Shown in pieces: positions 8,318 to 17,677 of a DNA stretch of 64,000 nt. Source of the DNA: Leptospira noumeaensis (GTDB lineage Bacteria; Spirochaetota; Leptospiria; Leptospirales; Leptospiraceae); contig NZ_RQFK01000026.1 of assembly GCF_004770765.1 (NCBI RefSeq), positions 868,001 to 932,000 of the forward strand, in the 5' to 3' direction. The notes under the pieces were generated by a model. That model was not told the DNA's origin, ran no database searches, and was given only the letters and a program-made list of their open reading frames with translations. How positions within the stretch are numbered: the stretch's first letter is position 1; the number at the start of each line of letters is the position of its first letter. The translations under genes were made by a program, and so were the position numbers.

Positions 8318-9842
8318 CACAATGCAAACAAGGAGCTGGAATTTTTCCGTGTTCTCCATTAAAACTATGTTTAAAAAAGTCTAAACCTTTTCGCCAAATA
8401 TCCGTTAAAGATTCTTTGTATAAATTTCCAACAATTTCTGTTTGGGTTTGTTTGCAAATGGAAATCGTTCCATCAACAGAAAGAGACAAATCACGAACCA
8501 AATGCCAACAAAAATCCCGGTGAATGGGAGTTAAATCACTCACTCGACGTTCGGGGAGTTTGTTTGCAAAAGTATTATATTTCTGTAAGATGATGTTGAT
8601 TCCTTTTTTCTCAAAGTGGGTAAAATAAGGATCAATTTCTTCTTCCACTTCTTTCATTTTGATCATCTGAACGTGTAATGATTTGTTTGGAAGTATTTGT
8701 GAAAGTTTGTCTATAGTGCTAAGAACTTTTTCTAGTTCTGATTTTCCATATAATGATTTGTAAACATCAGGTTTCAAACTAGTGACATTGGCAATGATAC
8801 AAATTTTTTCTTTTAGAGAAGGATCTAAAGTACCAATAACTGTGAGTAATGAATCGGTATTTGTATATAATGCTGTTTCAACGATGAGTTCATTTAGTAA
8901 ATTTAGTTTTAGAATTTCTAAAACAACGTTTTTAAATTCAGGATGGAGGAGTGGTTCTCCATTTCCAGAAAGACTGATTGTAATGGGAGAGGTAAGTTCT
9001 GTATTTAGTTTTGTGATGGTATTTTTTACTTCTTCCAAAGAAACAAAACTTCCGTCGTTAGACAAATCGGCAAATTCACGCGGACAAAATGTACATTTAA
9101 GTTCACAACCTTTATAAATTTCCCATTCCAAATAAGATGGGGCACTGCGAAATAACTCAGGTTTTTCTTTTAATTTGGAAAGTAGGTTATCATAGTTTAA
9201 ACTTTCACCCACTTGTAACAAACCTTGGATGAGAGTTAAGGAACGAATGGATGCCAACCGAAAGTCCAAACGAAGTTGGCGAAGGTCAGGTGCCTTATAA
9301 AAAATATCTACATCATATTGGTTGATGTTTTTTAGAAAAAACGAGTGAATGTCTGTGGATAATGTATCGGGTAAAGAGGTTAAAAATTCGCGAGTGATGA
9401 TGGTAGGAGTAAGACCCGGTGGTAAATTTTCAGAATAAGAATATTGGCTAAAAAAGTTTTTATGACGTTCCCAAGCTTTTTCTGTGAGATCAGCATCTAA
9501 AAGTGGGGAAATTCCAGTAAAATAAAGAAAACAGACTTCGTCCCAATCAGGATCTTTGAACTGAGATTCTGGTAAAAGTTTTCCTAACTTAAGTAAAAAT
9601 TCATATTCTTTAGAGATATCTTCATGGATTGTCAGTCGGTTTCCTAAGGAAGTGGAACCTAGTTTTTTTGAAAGATTGGAATCAAGGTTGATATGAACGG
9701 GTATTTTTGGAAATACTAAGGAGAGTCGATTCACAAATTCTTCCCAGAGTTCTATTCTAAAATTCAAATTTAGAAACTGAATGGAAGGGGAGTCCAAATA
9801 AACTACCGCAAAACTTGGGTTATAGTCCTTTCGGTTCATCAT
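8292..9842 (-). CDS. Radical SAM/SPASM protein
   Basis: In this 516-residue protein the cluster motif CELKCTFC (Cys246, Cys250, Cys253) opens a radical SAM barrel, with SLSGNGEPLLHPEF as the SAM-binding GGE-like motif. A SPASM-type C-terminus has CWHLVRDLSLSVDGTISIC (about 449-467) and CLHC near the end, likely holding extra iron-sulfur clusters. The first about 240 residues are not recognisable. Such enzymes modify peptides or sugars by radical chemistry. The gene overlaps the isomerase gene by one base (TAATG) and the SpsF-PseG fusion downstream, so it is likely part of the same sugar or protein modification pathway. The start is the first of two adjacent ATGs. Substrate unknown. Confidence 0.88.
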   Translation of the reverse strand: MMNRKDYNPSFAVVYLDSPSIQFLNLNFRIELWEEFVNRLSLVFPKIPVHINLDSNLSKKLGSTSLGNRLTIHEDISKEYEFLLKLGKLLPESQFKDPDWDEVCFLYFTGISPLLDADLTEKAWERHKNFFSQYSYSENLPPGLTPTIITREFLTSLPDTLSTDIHSFFLKNINQYDVDIFYKAPDLRQLRLDFRLASIRSLTLIQGLLQVGESLNYDNLLSKLKEKPELFRSAPSYLEWEIYKGCELKCTFCPREFADLSNDGSFVSLEEVKNTITKLNTELTSPITISLSGNGEPLLHPEFKNVVLEILKLNLLNELIVETALYTNTDSLLTVIGTLDPSLKEKICIIANVTSLKPDVYKSLYGKSELEKVLSTIDKLSQILPNKSLHVQMIKMKEVEEEIDPYFTHFEKKGINIILQKYNTFANKLPERRVSDLTPIHRDFCWHLVRDLSLSVDGTISICKQTQTEIVGNLYKESLTDIWRKGLDFFKHSFNGEHGKIPAPCLHCDEWYTFNA

Positions 9843-10876
9843 TAGTCTATGTTGTATTTTTCTTCTGGGTTACTTATATTGTGTTCTTTGATATAGATGG
9901 GATCAAAGATAGATATAGATGTATTTTTGCGTGTGTTTGAGACCCACTCTTCAAAAGAAGTTTGTTCTTTTTCTCGAAACAAAAACCCTTGAATCCCTTT
10001 TCTCACTGCATCCAGTGGTGTTGGTCTCATTCCTTCAATAAAAACGATACAGTAACGTTTACGATCATCTCTAAAAACTTCAGAAATTTTTCCAGGCCCA
10101 CCTACTTGTGTTAATACAGAAGCAGTGATTGGTTGGGTTTTGTATAATTCAAAGGTGGGAATCCAATTAACGAGACCCCCATTCAACCGATAACGAGATT
10201 CATTTCTTGGGCCAGAAGCTACAAGTTTAAAGAAAGACGGATCTTTTAATGATTTATTCCGAATTTCAGTGAGTTCATTGAACACTCTTGTTTCTTCGTC
10301 AATGGATGCATTCGCTGGAGAAAGAACGATTTCGCGAAATCGAAACTCTGATCCCACCTTCGCCTTGTTTTTGTTATACCATGATTGAACTTCTTGTTCT
10401 GAAGGTAGTGGAGGACTCACCTTGATTTGTAAAAGTTGGCCTTTCTTGATTTGGTAAGGTAAATCTTCTAACCAAATATCATAAGGTAAATTGAATTGAT
10501 TTTGGACGGACTTCTTAAATTGTTCTAAGTCACTGATCCCTTGGGCTTCCATCCTTTTTTGGATTTCGGCTTCGATTCGTTTTTCATTTACCTGAATGGA
10601 TTCTTCATCAGCAGCATTGTCCACCACGGCTCGATCAATTAAAAAATCAATTACCTGAGAATGAAGAGATCCCTTTTTGCGATAGTTCGGAAAAAAACGG
10701 GATAAGTTTTTATAACGTTCCACACCTTCTTCATAATCCAAACTGGAAATGGATTTAGGACCAACAATGGCTAGAACTGCATTTAAGGATTCGTAGGAAT
10801 ATAAACTAACGTTAGGGGTGAAAATAAGGCTAAAGGATAAAACCGTAGCAAAAAACAAAACGAGAAATCGAGACAT
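9842..10876 (-). CDS. SurA-like periplasmic peptidyl-prolyl isomerase
   Basis: The chosen ATG at 10876 has AAAAGGA about 6 bases upstream and gives a clean signal peptide (MSRFLVLFFATVLSFSLIF); an ATG at 10894 would add six residues without a ribosome site. About 344 residues. The N-terminal half is helical like the SurA chaperone domain (LIDRAVVDNAADEESI, EIQKRMEAQGISDLEQFKKSV). The middle (about 175-285) is a parvulin-like domain with FRFREIVL, GGLVNWIP and FIEGMRPTPLDAVRKGI. SurA-type proteins escort outer-membrane proteins through the periplasm. Several parvulin catalytic positions are not obvious, so it may act mainly as a chaperone. It starts 31 bases after lysC ends. Confidence 0.82.
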   Translation of the reverse strand: MSRFLVLFFATVLSFSLIFTPNVSLYSYESLNAVLAIVGPKSISSLDYEEGVERYKNLSRFFPNYRKKGSLHSQVIDFLIDRAVVDNAADEESIQVNEKRIEAEIQKRMEAQGISDLEQFKKSVQNQFNLPYDIWLEDLPYQIKKGQLLQIKVSPPLPSEQEVQSWYNKNKAKVGSEFRFREIVLSPANASIDEETRVFNELTEIRNKSLKDPSFFKLVASGPRNESRYRLNGGLVNWIPTFELYKTQPITASVLTQVGGPGKISEVFRDDRKRYCIVFIEGMRPTPLDAVRKGIQGFLFREKEQTSFEEWVSNTRKNTSISIFDPIYIKEHNISNPEEKYNID

Positions 10877-10906
10877 TCGTGATCCTTTTTGCATACGGTC
10901 GTAAAT

Positions 10907-12121
10907 TTATCCGATGAACGTGGTATGTAAAGCCTTTACTGCATCTTCTGCTTGGTTTTGTTTGATGACGCAGGAAATTTTAATCTCCGATGTAGAAATC
11001 ATTTCAATATTGATGTTTTTTTCCGCGAGAGATTGGAACATCTTAGCGGCCACACCTACATGAGATTTCATTCCCACGCCAACTGCGGACACAATCGAAA
11101 TATTTTCATCGATTTCTGCTTTTCCATTTCCATGGTCTTTCGCATAGGCATCAATGATTGGTTTTGCGGCAGCAATGTCTTTTTTAGCAATGGTGAAAGA
11201 AATTGTATTGATTCCATCTCTAGGAGAGGATTGAACAATGACATCCACGATTACATCTTTGTTTGCCAATTGAGTGAATAACTCCGCAGCAATTCCTGGT
11301 TTGTCTTTTACATCGGCAATCGTTACTCGAGCTTGGTCACCTTTGGCAGTCACACCGCTCACTTTCATTTTTTCCATAATTTTGTCCTCACTCATCACTA
11401 AAGTTCCCGGTTTGTCGTGGAAACTGGATCGTACGTGGATGACCACGTTATAGTTCATACCTAATTCAACACTTCGAGAGTGAAGGACTCCAGCACCAAG
11501 GCTTGCGAGTTCTAACATTTCTTCGTAAGTGATTTGTTTGTGCATCTTTGCGGTTGGAATTTTTCTTGGGTCAGCAGTGTAAACACCGTCAACGTCTGTA
11601 TAAATTTCACATTCATCAGCACCAAGGGCAGCAGCAAGAGCCACAGCGGAAGTATCACTTCCTCCTCGGCCAAGAGTTACGATATTTTCGTCCTTATCAA
11701 TTCCTTGGAAACCCGCAACAATTACCACCTTGTTCTTGTTAAATGCTTCATCAATTCGAGAACGGTCGATCATTTCGATTTTTCCGTTTGAGAAGTTTCC
11801 ATCGGTTAAAATTTTTAATTGGGAACCGGTAAAGGATTGGGCAGGCACTCCAATTTCATTTAAAGCAATGGCAAGTAGAGCAATCGACACTTGTTCACCC
11901 GTCGAGAGTAACATATCCATTTCTCGTTTGGGAGGATTTTTTGAAATTTGGTCAGCCAAGTCTACAAGTTCGTCGGTAGTATGTCCCATTGCAGAAACAA
12001 CAACGGCAACTTTTTGGCCTTCGTCGTGGTAACGTTTGATGCGTTTGGCCACATTTTGGATTTTAGTGGTGTCACCAACGGAGGTTCCACCGTATTTTTG
12101 GACAACGATTTTCGATGACAT
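10907..12121 (-). CDS. lysC: Aspartate kinase
   Basis: The 404-residue enzyme phosphorylates aspartate, the first step toward lysine, threonine, methionine and diaminopimelate. Visible motifs are [11 protein letters not shown] at the N-terminus, [45 protein letters not shown] and [10 protein letters not shown]. Two ACT regulatory domains occupy about 270-404 ([33 protein letters not shown]), as in lysine- or threonine-inhibited forms. Its length is normal for a monofunctional enzyme. It heads the minus-strand run continuing into the isomerase, and is divergent from the desaturase across a 104-base spacer that must hold both promoters. Confidence 0.97.
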   Translation of the reverse strand: MSSKIVVQKYGGTSVGDTTKIQNVAKRIKRYHDEGQKVAVVVSAMGHTTDELVDLADQISKNPPKREMDMLLSTGEQVSIALLAIALNEIGVPAQSFTGSQLKILTDGNFSNGKIEMIDRSRIDEAFNKNKVVIVAGFQGIDKDENIVTLGRGGSDTSAVALAAALGADECEIYTDVDGVYTADPRKIPTAKMHKQITYEEMLELASLGAGVLHSRSVELGMNYNVVIHVRSSFHDKPGTLVMSEDKIMEKMKVSGVTAKGDQARVTIADVKDKPGIAAELFTQLANKDVIVDVIVQSSPRDGINTISFTIAKKDIAAAKPIIDAYAKDHGNGKAEIDENISIVSAVGVGMKSHVGVAAKMFQSLAEKNINIEMISTSEIKISCVIKQNQAEDAVKALHTTFIG

Positions 12122-12225
12122 GGGTATATGGACAGGGTGCTACAGGCAAATCGGGAATCAAGTAGAATGAATTTTTTTGCAACCAAACATAAATTGGGGA
12201 CTCCAATAGGTATAGGTTTATTTGT

Positions 12226-13158
12226 ATGAATTCTTCTACCACCGTTGAGCCAGTTGTCAAAGAACAGGCTCCCTTACTCTTCCTGATTTTATTTTTTATG
12301 GTTCAGGCCACTGTTCTAACTGTTTTCACTGTTCCTTTTGAATGGTCACTCGTTGGGCTTGCCATCGCATCTTACTTCCTTCGGATGTTTGGAATCACAG
12401 CCGCCTACCATCGTTATTTTTCCCATGCTTCCTTCAAAACATCCAGGGTTTTCCAATTTGTTTTGGCTTGGATTGGTGCGATGTCCATGCAGAAAGGTCC
12501 ACTCTGGTGGGCAGCACACCATAGAAACCACCATAAATTTTCAGATACAGAAAAGGACATCCATTCCCCTAGTCGAAAAGGGTTTTGGTATTCTCATATG
12601 TTTTGGTTTTTGAGAAACGATTACAATGATTATGAAGCCAAATTAATCCCGGATTTTTACAAATATCCAGAACTCAGGTTTTTAGATCGTCACCATTGGA
12701 TCGCGCCACTTTCTTATGCTATCTTACTGTATCTAGTGGGTGGGTGGGCTTGGCTTGTTTATGGGTATGCCGTTTCTACTTTTTTTCTAGGACATGCTAC
12801 TTGGACCATCAATTCCCTTTCGCACGTATATGGTTCGGTCAGGTATGATTCAAGAGACACAAGTAAAAACAATTTATGGCTGGCACTTCTCACAATGGGG
12901 GAAGGTTGGCATAACAACCATCATTACTACTGTTCGTCGGTCAACCAAGGGTTCTATTGGTACGAAGTGGATGTTTCCTATTATGTTTTAAAAGTACTCA
13001 GTTGGTTTGGAATTGTTTGGGATCTAAAAAAACCACCGAAAAAAGTGATTGAGGAAGGACTTCTTCGTGACCGAGAACAAAAGGAAAGGAAACGAGTATT
13101 AAAAGAATCTAAACAAACTTCTAAAATAAAAAACAAAGTAGAAGTATTGTCTATCTAG
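12226..13158 (+). CDS. Acyl-CoA/acyl-lipid delta-9 fatty acid desaturase
   Basis: The 310-residue membrane protein introduces a double bond into long-chain acyl groups using a diiron centre. All three histidine boxes are present: HRYFSH (about 61-66), HRNHH (about 99-103) and HNNHH (about 231-235). There are two pairs of hydrophobic segments, and the tail is Lys-rich and cytoplasmic. The closest family is the OLE1/DesC stearoyl-CoA desaturase type, though this protein lacks a fused cytochrome b5 domain. An electron donor is not encoded nearby. It is divergent from lysC and probably monocistronic. Assignment to the desaturase family is secure; whether the substrate is acyl-CoA or a lipid is not visible. 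Confidence 0.94.
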   Translation: MNSSTTVEPVVKEQAPLLFLILFFMVQATVLTVFTVPFEWSLVGLAIASYFLRMFGITAAYHRYFSHASFKTSRVFQFVLAWIGAMSMQKGPLWWAAHHRNHHKFSDTEKDIHSPSRKGFWYSHMFWFLRNDYNDYEAKLIPDFYKYPELRFLDRHHWIAPLSYAILLYLVGGWAWLVYGYAVSTFFLGHATWTINSLSHVYGSVRYDSRDTSKNNLWLALLTMGEGWHNNHHYYCSSVNQGFYWYEVDVSYYVLKVLSWFGIVWDLKKPPKKVIEEGLLRDREQKERKRVLKESKQTSKIKNKVEVLSI

Positions 13159-13168
13159 ATTGGAGTTC

Positions 13169-13678
13169 TTATACTCCTAATCGTTTTCTTATGTCTGCCG
13201 GGATACTTTGGATGGAGTCGTATTTCTTTTTTTTCCCTCCCGGCAGGGAAACATAATAGAATCCGTTGATCATTTCTAAAAAATAATCCTCTCCTTTTTC
13301 ACCTAAAGATCTATTATCCAATTCTTTTACCATTTTTTGGTATTTAGAGGGAAGGAGATTCCAATTCATATAATTGGTAACCACACCTTGGTCGTTCACT
13401 GTATAAGCTCCATCTTGGTGGAGGATTTTTGTTCCATTGTAATCGAATACTTCCATCACCTTTAGATTGTTATCTTTTGATTGTTTGGAATCTTTTTTGG
13501 ACTTACCCAAACCCGAATTTGTTGGATCTTCTGATCCAGAACTTTGTTTTGACTTTGAACCCAAGGGACTTTCTTTTTTTCTGAGTTTGCCAAATAATAA
13601 TAGAAAAATACCAGCAAACGCCAGTGATGCGAATAGAAAAATTTCAGAAGTCGATAAATCGAATAAATAACGCCACAT
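13169..13678 (-). CDS. Single-pass membrane protein of unknown function
   Basis: The 169-residue product has one hydrophobic segment near the N-terminus (about 12-29), a basic stop-transfer LRKKES, a low-complexity Ser/Lys/Gly linker (about 38-70), and a compact C-terminal domain with repeated motifs YNGTKILHQDGAYTV and GFYYVSLPGGKKKKY. No family recognised. It is the last gene of a minus-strand run with the 103- and 176-residue exported proteins and the oxidoreductase; the gap to the next gene is only 2 bases. It probably anchors a small domain on the inner membrane. Confidence 0.72.
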   Translation of the reverse strand: MWRYLFDLSTSEIFLFASLAFAGIFLLLFGKLRKKESPLGSKSKQSSGSEDPTNSGLGKSKKDSKQSKDNNLKVMEVFDYNGTKILHQDGAYTVNDQGVVTNYMNWNLLPSKYQKMVKELDNRSLGEKGEDYFLEMINGFYYVSLPGGKKKKYDSIQSIPADIRKRLGV

Positions 13679-13680
13679 AT

Positions 13681-13992
13681 CTATCGAAAACTAGTACCAA
13701 TGACTTTACAAGTATCCGGAATGTATCCTTCTGTATTCCATGTGATACAATCGATCAGTTCAATTGCGCGAAAACATAGTTTTAGGTCATCAATTTTGAC
13801 TCTGCTGATAAAAAGTCTACCTGGAAGTTTTTCTTTGCCACAAGCGGAGTTTTTCATGGCATAAGTTTCAAAGGTCTTTTGGTTTGCCTCAAAAGCAGAA
13901 TAAAACAAATCGTCTCTGTTTTGAATGCATTGGAACGATAAACCAAAACAGAGAATCGGCAGACCCACTACCCTTAGAAAATTAAAATTCAT
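13681..13992 (-). CDS. Small Cys-containing exported protein, hypothetical
   Basis: The 103-residue product has an N-terminal hydrophobic signal ending LSFQC (Cys about 22), which could be a lipobox, and four or five further Cys spread through the mature part, suggesting disulfides in the periplasm. No family recognised. Its start overlaps the end of the LEA2-like lipoprotein gene by 4 bases (ATGA), so the two are translationally coupled. Confidence 0.68.
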   Translation of the reverse strand: MNFNFLRVVGLPILCFGLSFQCIQNRDDLFYSAFEANQKTFETYAMKNSACGKEKLPGRLFISRVKIDDLKLCFRAIELIDCITWNTEGYIPDTCKVIGTSFR

Positions 13993-14519
13993 TTTTTAAG
14001 TTTGATCCGAGAGACTTCCCTGACAGGGATAGGAAGTTTTCCAAAAGCACTATCCACTTGTACGGTTCCGTAAATTTCGAATTCGGCATCTTCTCCTCGT
14101 CTTGCTGCATCTGACAGTTGTTTTGCTAACGAAAGAAGTTTGGGAAGGATGGATCCTTTTTGGTCGGGTACCAGTTTTAGAACCACAAGCGACTCGGAAT
14201 TTGGATCCACTTCAAGAGGTGTCTCGTTTTGGAGTTTGCCGATATATTCTTTTCCATTCGGGGTGAGGAGTTCTATCTCCAAATCAAATTGGTAAATACT
14301 TACCTTGGTGTTGTTTGGATTGGTTACGGAAACTTGTGGATACAAATCTACTAAAGGGATTAAAGGAAAATTTGGATTTGGTTTGAGATCTACACGAACA
14401 TCCACCAAATCAAATTTACACGCTTTAAGGCTTTCTAAATTCTTTTTTGTATCACTGAGACAATGAGTGAAAACAAAGGAAAATAGAACTGAGAATAAAA
14501 ATAAATATCTACGGACCAA
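13989..14519 (-). CDS. LEA type-2-like lipoprotein
   Basis: The 176-residue product has a signal peptide ending FVFTHC (Cys20, probable lipidation site). The remaining beta-rich sequence resembles the LEA_2/water-stress fold: DLYPQVSVTNPNNTKVSIYQFDLEIELLTPNG fits the family's V-x-NPN pattern, and the later strand ends in a proline-rich VPDQKG. LEA2 domains are small immunoglobulin-like folds found in cell-envelope and stress proteins; a specific role cannot be given. It overlaps the oxidoreductase gene upstream by 11 bases and the small Cys protein downstream by 4. Confidence 0.75.
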   Translation of the reverse strand: MVRRYLFLFSVLFSFVFTHCLSDTKKNLESLKACKFDLVDVRVDLKPNPNFPLIPLVDLYPQVSVTNPNNTKVSIYQFDLEIELLTPNGKEYIGKLQNETPLEVDPNSESLVVLKLVPDQKGSILPKLLSLAKQLSDAARRGEDAEFEIYGTVQVDSAFGKLPIPVREVSRIKLKK

Positions 14520-15489
14520 ATACTACCTTCCCTTCGGTCATATGTTGTTTGTAAAATTCCAAACCTTCTTTGTAGTCTTCAAACTTAAATCGTTTGTTGA
14601 TCTTTGTTTGGAATACAGTTTTAAGAAATTTTTGTGCTTCTTTGGCTTGTTTTTGAAATTCTTCTAATCCAATTTCATAAATCCAAGAAGACAACCAAAA
14701 GCCTTCCACTTTTTTGTTTTGGAACAAAATGATTCCAGAATTTACAGAAAATGGTTTTTCGGAGAGTGCTCCGTAACAAACCACTTTCGATCCGTAAGGC
14801 ATACATTCGACTAGGGATTGTGCCGTTTCCCCTGCCACTGCATCGATCGCATACGTTGCATTTAGTTTTTTGGAAATTTTGAATAAATCTTTTTGGTAGT
14901 TGGGAGAAGTGGAGTTTAGAATATTTTCTGCTCCAATTTCTAAAAGACTGTCTTCTTGTTCTTTCTTTCGCACAACATTGATTAAGGGGATTCCACGTTC
15001 TTTACAAAGTCGAACTACCATTTTACCAAGGGCACTGGCCGCTGCGGTTTGGATCATGGCTGGATGACCTTCTTTGGAACATTTGGATACCATCGCCCAA
15101 GCAGTCATTGGGTTTACAAAAAAACTGGATCCTTCGTCTAGACTCACTCCATCAACTAACGGTAAACAGTTGTCTTCTGTGGTGATCATATATTCTGCCC
15201 AAGATCCGTCGTTTTGAGGAGCCACGCAGGATACGTTCATTCCCACTTTTAAAGTTTTAATGGCACTTCCCACGGCATCGACGATTCCGCTGGCTTCAAA
15301 CCCAGCTGAGACAGGAGCTTTTTTTTTGAACCCATACAGTCCGCGAATGAACATTAGATCAGATGGATTGATCGGAGAAAGGTGGATTTTGATCCTTACT
15401 TCGTTATCTTTGGGAGTTGGAATTTCTTTTTCACGGAGTTCCAATTGAGGTTCGGATTCGTCGTATTTGAGGATGGTGACTGCTTTCAT
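14509..15489 (-). CDS. Zinc-independent MDR-family oxidoreductase (quinone reductase/enoyl reductase-like)
   Basis: The ATG at 15489 gives the usual MKAVTILKY start and has GGGACGAG just before it; an ATG at 15507 would add six residues. About 326 residues. The GroES-like domain holds SPINPSDLMFIRGLYG and AGFEASGIVDAVGS. The Rossmann part has AAASALGKMVVRLCKERG in place of the classical GxGxxG. The family uses NADPH to reduce quinones or 2-enoyl thioesters, and the catalytic zinc ligands of alcohol dehydrogenases are not evident. The nearest relatives are likely 2-enoyl reductases of the ETR1/MECR type. It heads the small minus-strand operon ending at 13169. Confidence 0.88.
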   Translation of the reverse strand: MKAVTILKYDESEPQLELREKEIPTPKDNEVRIKIHLSPINPSDLMFIRGLYGFKKKAPVSAGFEASGIVDAVGSAIKTLKVGMNVSCVAPQNDGSWAEYMITTEDNCLPLVDGVSLDEGSSFFVNPMTAWAMVSKCSKEGHPAMIQTAAASALGKMVVRLCKERGIPLINVVRKKEQEDSLLEIGAENILNSTSPNYQKDLFKISKKLNATYAIDAVAGETAQSLVECMPYGSKVVCYGALSEKPFSVNSGIILFQNKKVEGFWLSSWIYEIGLEEFQKQAKEAQKFLKTVFQTKINKRFKFEDYKEGLEFYKQHMTEGKVVFGP

Positions 15490-15559
15490 CTCGTCCCATT
15501 CAGTCATTTAAAATCTGCTTGCCAACTCTTTCTTTGGAAGGAAGAATTTTAAGTCTGCT

Positions 15560-16354
15560 GTGAAACCAAAAAAGTTATCGAAGGAATCCCTTACAGGCAT
15601 CATTTTTTTTTCTATTTTGGTCTTTGCTTTTTTTGCAACTGTCGTAGAAACGGATCGCCCAGCCAAAAAAAATCCTTACCGATTATCTTTATTTTATTCT
15701 CGTGTGGATGGAATTAAAGAAGGAACCGAAGTTCGGATTTTAGGAGTCCCTAAGGGGTATGTGGCTCATATTGATTCAAGACCACTCATCGATGTACCTG
15801 ATCGCCGATTCCTTGACCATAACATGGATCATGCGATTGAACTCCACATTGCTTTGGAAGACCCCTTAACTCTTTGGGATAATTATGAGGTTGATTTTCA
15901 AACTGTGACTTTGTTTTCTGGAAGGATTATTAATATCAATCCAGGTAGTTCGGATGGGAAACGTTCCTTTTTCAAACCAACGTTTCGCGACGGAGAAAAA
16001 ACACCTGACTATTTGCCCTCTGCTCGGTATTTTGATGATTTTTTCAAAGCAACTTCCGTGACAATGGAAGAAAATCGTGCAGATCTCAGACAAATCACAT
16101 TGGATTTTCGATCCATCTCCGATAAATTAAATCATACAGAAGGTACAATTCCCAAATTAATTGGAAGTACAGAAATGTATGATGAACTTCTTGCGACTGT
16201 AAAGGACGCAGAAACCATTGGAAAAGAAGGACGGCGTTATATGGAAAGTTCTAGAAATTTAGAAAACACCATGCCCATTCCATTTTTAATTACAGCATCG
16301 TATTACGGACGTACAACGCCAATTACGGGAAGAAGGATTGGACCACAAGAATAA
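15560..16354 (+). CDS. MCE (MlaD) domain protein
   Basis: The 264-residue protein has an N-terminal membrane anchor (about 11-28) and an MCE domain at about 40-140 with YSRVDGIKEGTEVRILGVPKGYV, the hallmark of MlaD-like lipid-transfer proteins. The C-terminal part is helical. MCE proteins form periplasmic hexameric rings that move phospholipids between membranes. The start is a GTG at 15560. The usual MlaE permease and MlaF ATPase partners are not beside it; instead a glycosyltransferase overlaps its stop (TAATG). A related ABC system elsewhere would have to supply the energy. Confidence 0.9.
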   Translation: MKPKKLSKESLTGIIFFSILVFAFFATVVETDRPAKKNPYRLSLFYSRVDGIKEGTEVRILGVPKGYVAHIDSRPLIDVPDRRFLDHNMDHAIELHIALEDPLTLWDNYEVDFQTVTLFSGRIININPGSSDGKRSFFKPTFRDGEKTPDYLPSARYFDDFFKATSVTMEENRADLRQITLDFRSISDKLNHTEGTIPKLIGSTEMYDELLATVKDAETIGKEGRRYMESSRNLENTMPIPFLITASYYGRTTPITGRRIGPQE

Positions 16355-17433
16355 TGAAAGTTGCAATTATACATGATTGGCTCACCGGTATGCGCGGTGG
16401 AGAACTCGTACTAGATAGTTTATTAAAAGCATTTCCAGACGCGGATTTATTTACTCTTTTTTATTCCAAAGGAAAATTAAACGATAGGATTGAAAATAGA
16501 AAGATCACAACCGCTTTCACAAACAATCTTCCTTTCAAAGAAAAATACTACCGTTACTATTTACCAGTATTTCCCACTGCGATTGAATCTTTGGATCTAA
16601 AAGGTTATGATGTGGTGATTAGTTCATCCCATTGTGTGGCCAAAGGTGTCATCCCTCATCCCGATACTTTCCATTTAAGTTATATCCATAGCCCCATGCG
16701 TTATGTTTGGGATATGTATTACGATTATTTTCCTGGTCGAAAAGGTTTAAAATTTTTTCTATTACAAGCCATTGCTAATTACCTTCGCACATGGGATGCG
16801 GCTTCTGCCAACCGAGTGGATTATTTTACATGTAACTCGCATTTTGTGGGACGTAGGATTCAAAAATATTATCGTCGTGATTATAAAATTGTGTATCCGC
16901 CCTGTTTGCCCCAAGACTTCCGGGTTCATGATGTTTCGAAAGATGACTATTACTTGATGGTTTCGGCCTTTGCTCCTTATAAAAAAATTGATCTCGCCAT
17001 AGAAGCCTTTCGCGAAAATGGAAAACCCCTCATCCTTGTGGGTGGGGGCCAAGAAGAAGGAAAACTCGTCAAAAATCTTCCCAAAAACATCCTTTGGAAA
17101 AAGGGACTTCCTCGCAACGAAGTGGTCGAACTCTACAAAAAAGCTCGTGGGTTTATTTTTCCAGGGATGGAAGACTTCGGAATCACCCCTGTCGAATCGC
17201 AAGCCTACGCCACTCCTGTCATCGCCTACGGGAAGGGGGGAGCTCTCGAGTCGGTCAAAGAGGACAGAACCGGGGTATTTTTTAAAGAACAGACGGTAAA
17301 ATCCTTAAATGAGGCCATCCAAAGGGCGGAAAAGATCCATTTCAAACGCGGTGATTTCCAAAATTCCATCAATCGATTTACGGAAGAAAAATTCGTGAGC
17401 GAAATTCGAAAGGTAGTCGATAGACATAAATAG
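16354..17433 (+). CDS. Family 4 glycosyltransferase
   Basis: The 359-residue GT-B enzyme carries an N-terminal acceptor domain beginning MKVAIIHDWLTGMRGGE. Its C-terminal donor domain has YYLMVSAFAPYKKIDLAIEAF and GFIFPGMEDFGITPVESQA, where the E-x7-E motif contacts the nucleotide sugar. It probably transfers a mannose- or rhamnose-like residue during surface polysaccharide or LPS synthesis at the inner face of the inner membrane. It overlaps the MCE gene by one base and lies 22 bases before flbD. That placement next to flagellar genes may just be transcriptional convenience. Donor and acceptor cannot be read from the sequence. Confidence 0.92.
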   Translation: MKVAIIHDWLTGMRGGELVLDSLLKAFPDADLFTLFYSKGKLNDRIENRKITTAFTNNLPFKEKYYRYYLPVFPTAIESLDLKGYDVVISSSHCVAKGVIPHPDTFHLSYIHSPMRYVWDMYYDYFPGRKGLKFFLLQAIANYLRTWDAASANRVDYFTCNSHFVGRRIQKYYRRDYKIVYPPCLPQDFRVHDVSKDDYYLMVSAFAPYKKIDLAIEAFRENGKPLILVGGGQEEGKLVKNLPKNILWKKGLPRNEVVELYKKARGFIFPGMEDFGITPVESQAYATPVIAYGKGGALESVKEDRTGVFFKEQTVKSLNEAIQRAEKIHFKRGDFQNSINRFTEEKFVSEIRKVVDRHK

Positions 17434-17455
17434 AAATCTCTGAAAGGGGGATCTC

Positions 17456-17674
17456 TTGGTCATTTTACATCGACTTAAAGGTGCGGAATTTGTTCTCAAT
17501 GCAGATTTGATTGAGACCATTGACGCAAATCCAGATACGATCATCACTCTTGTGAATGAAAAGAAATTCATTGTACAAGAGCCTGTAGCGGAAGTTGTGG
17601 AAAAGGTAATCGCTTACCAAACGAGAATCCATAACCTTCCCCGAGTTGGTGAAAGAGGGCCTGAGGAAACATAA
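17456..17674 (+). CDS. flbD: Flagellar protein FlbD
   Basis: The 72-residue product contains the family core VILHRLKGAEFVLNADLIETIDANPDTIITL and a short charged tail. FlbD is a small protein of unknown biochemical role encoded beside motA in spirochaetes and other bacteria. The start is a TTG with GGGGGA just upstream. It lies 3 bases before motA, so it belongs to the flagellar transcript. Confidence 0.93.
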   Translation: MVILHRLKGAEFVLNADLIETIDANPDTIITLVNEKKFIVQEPVAEVVEKVIAYQTRIHNLPRVGERGPEET

Positions 17675-17677
17675 GAA

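Noticed and set aside
13158..13182. Terminator at the end of the desaturase gene
   Set aside because: GATTGGAGT and ACTCCTAATC pair only with a bulge, and no T tract follows.
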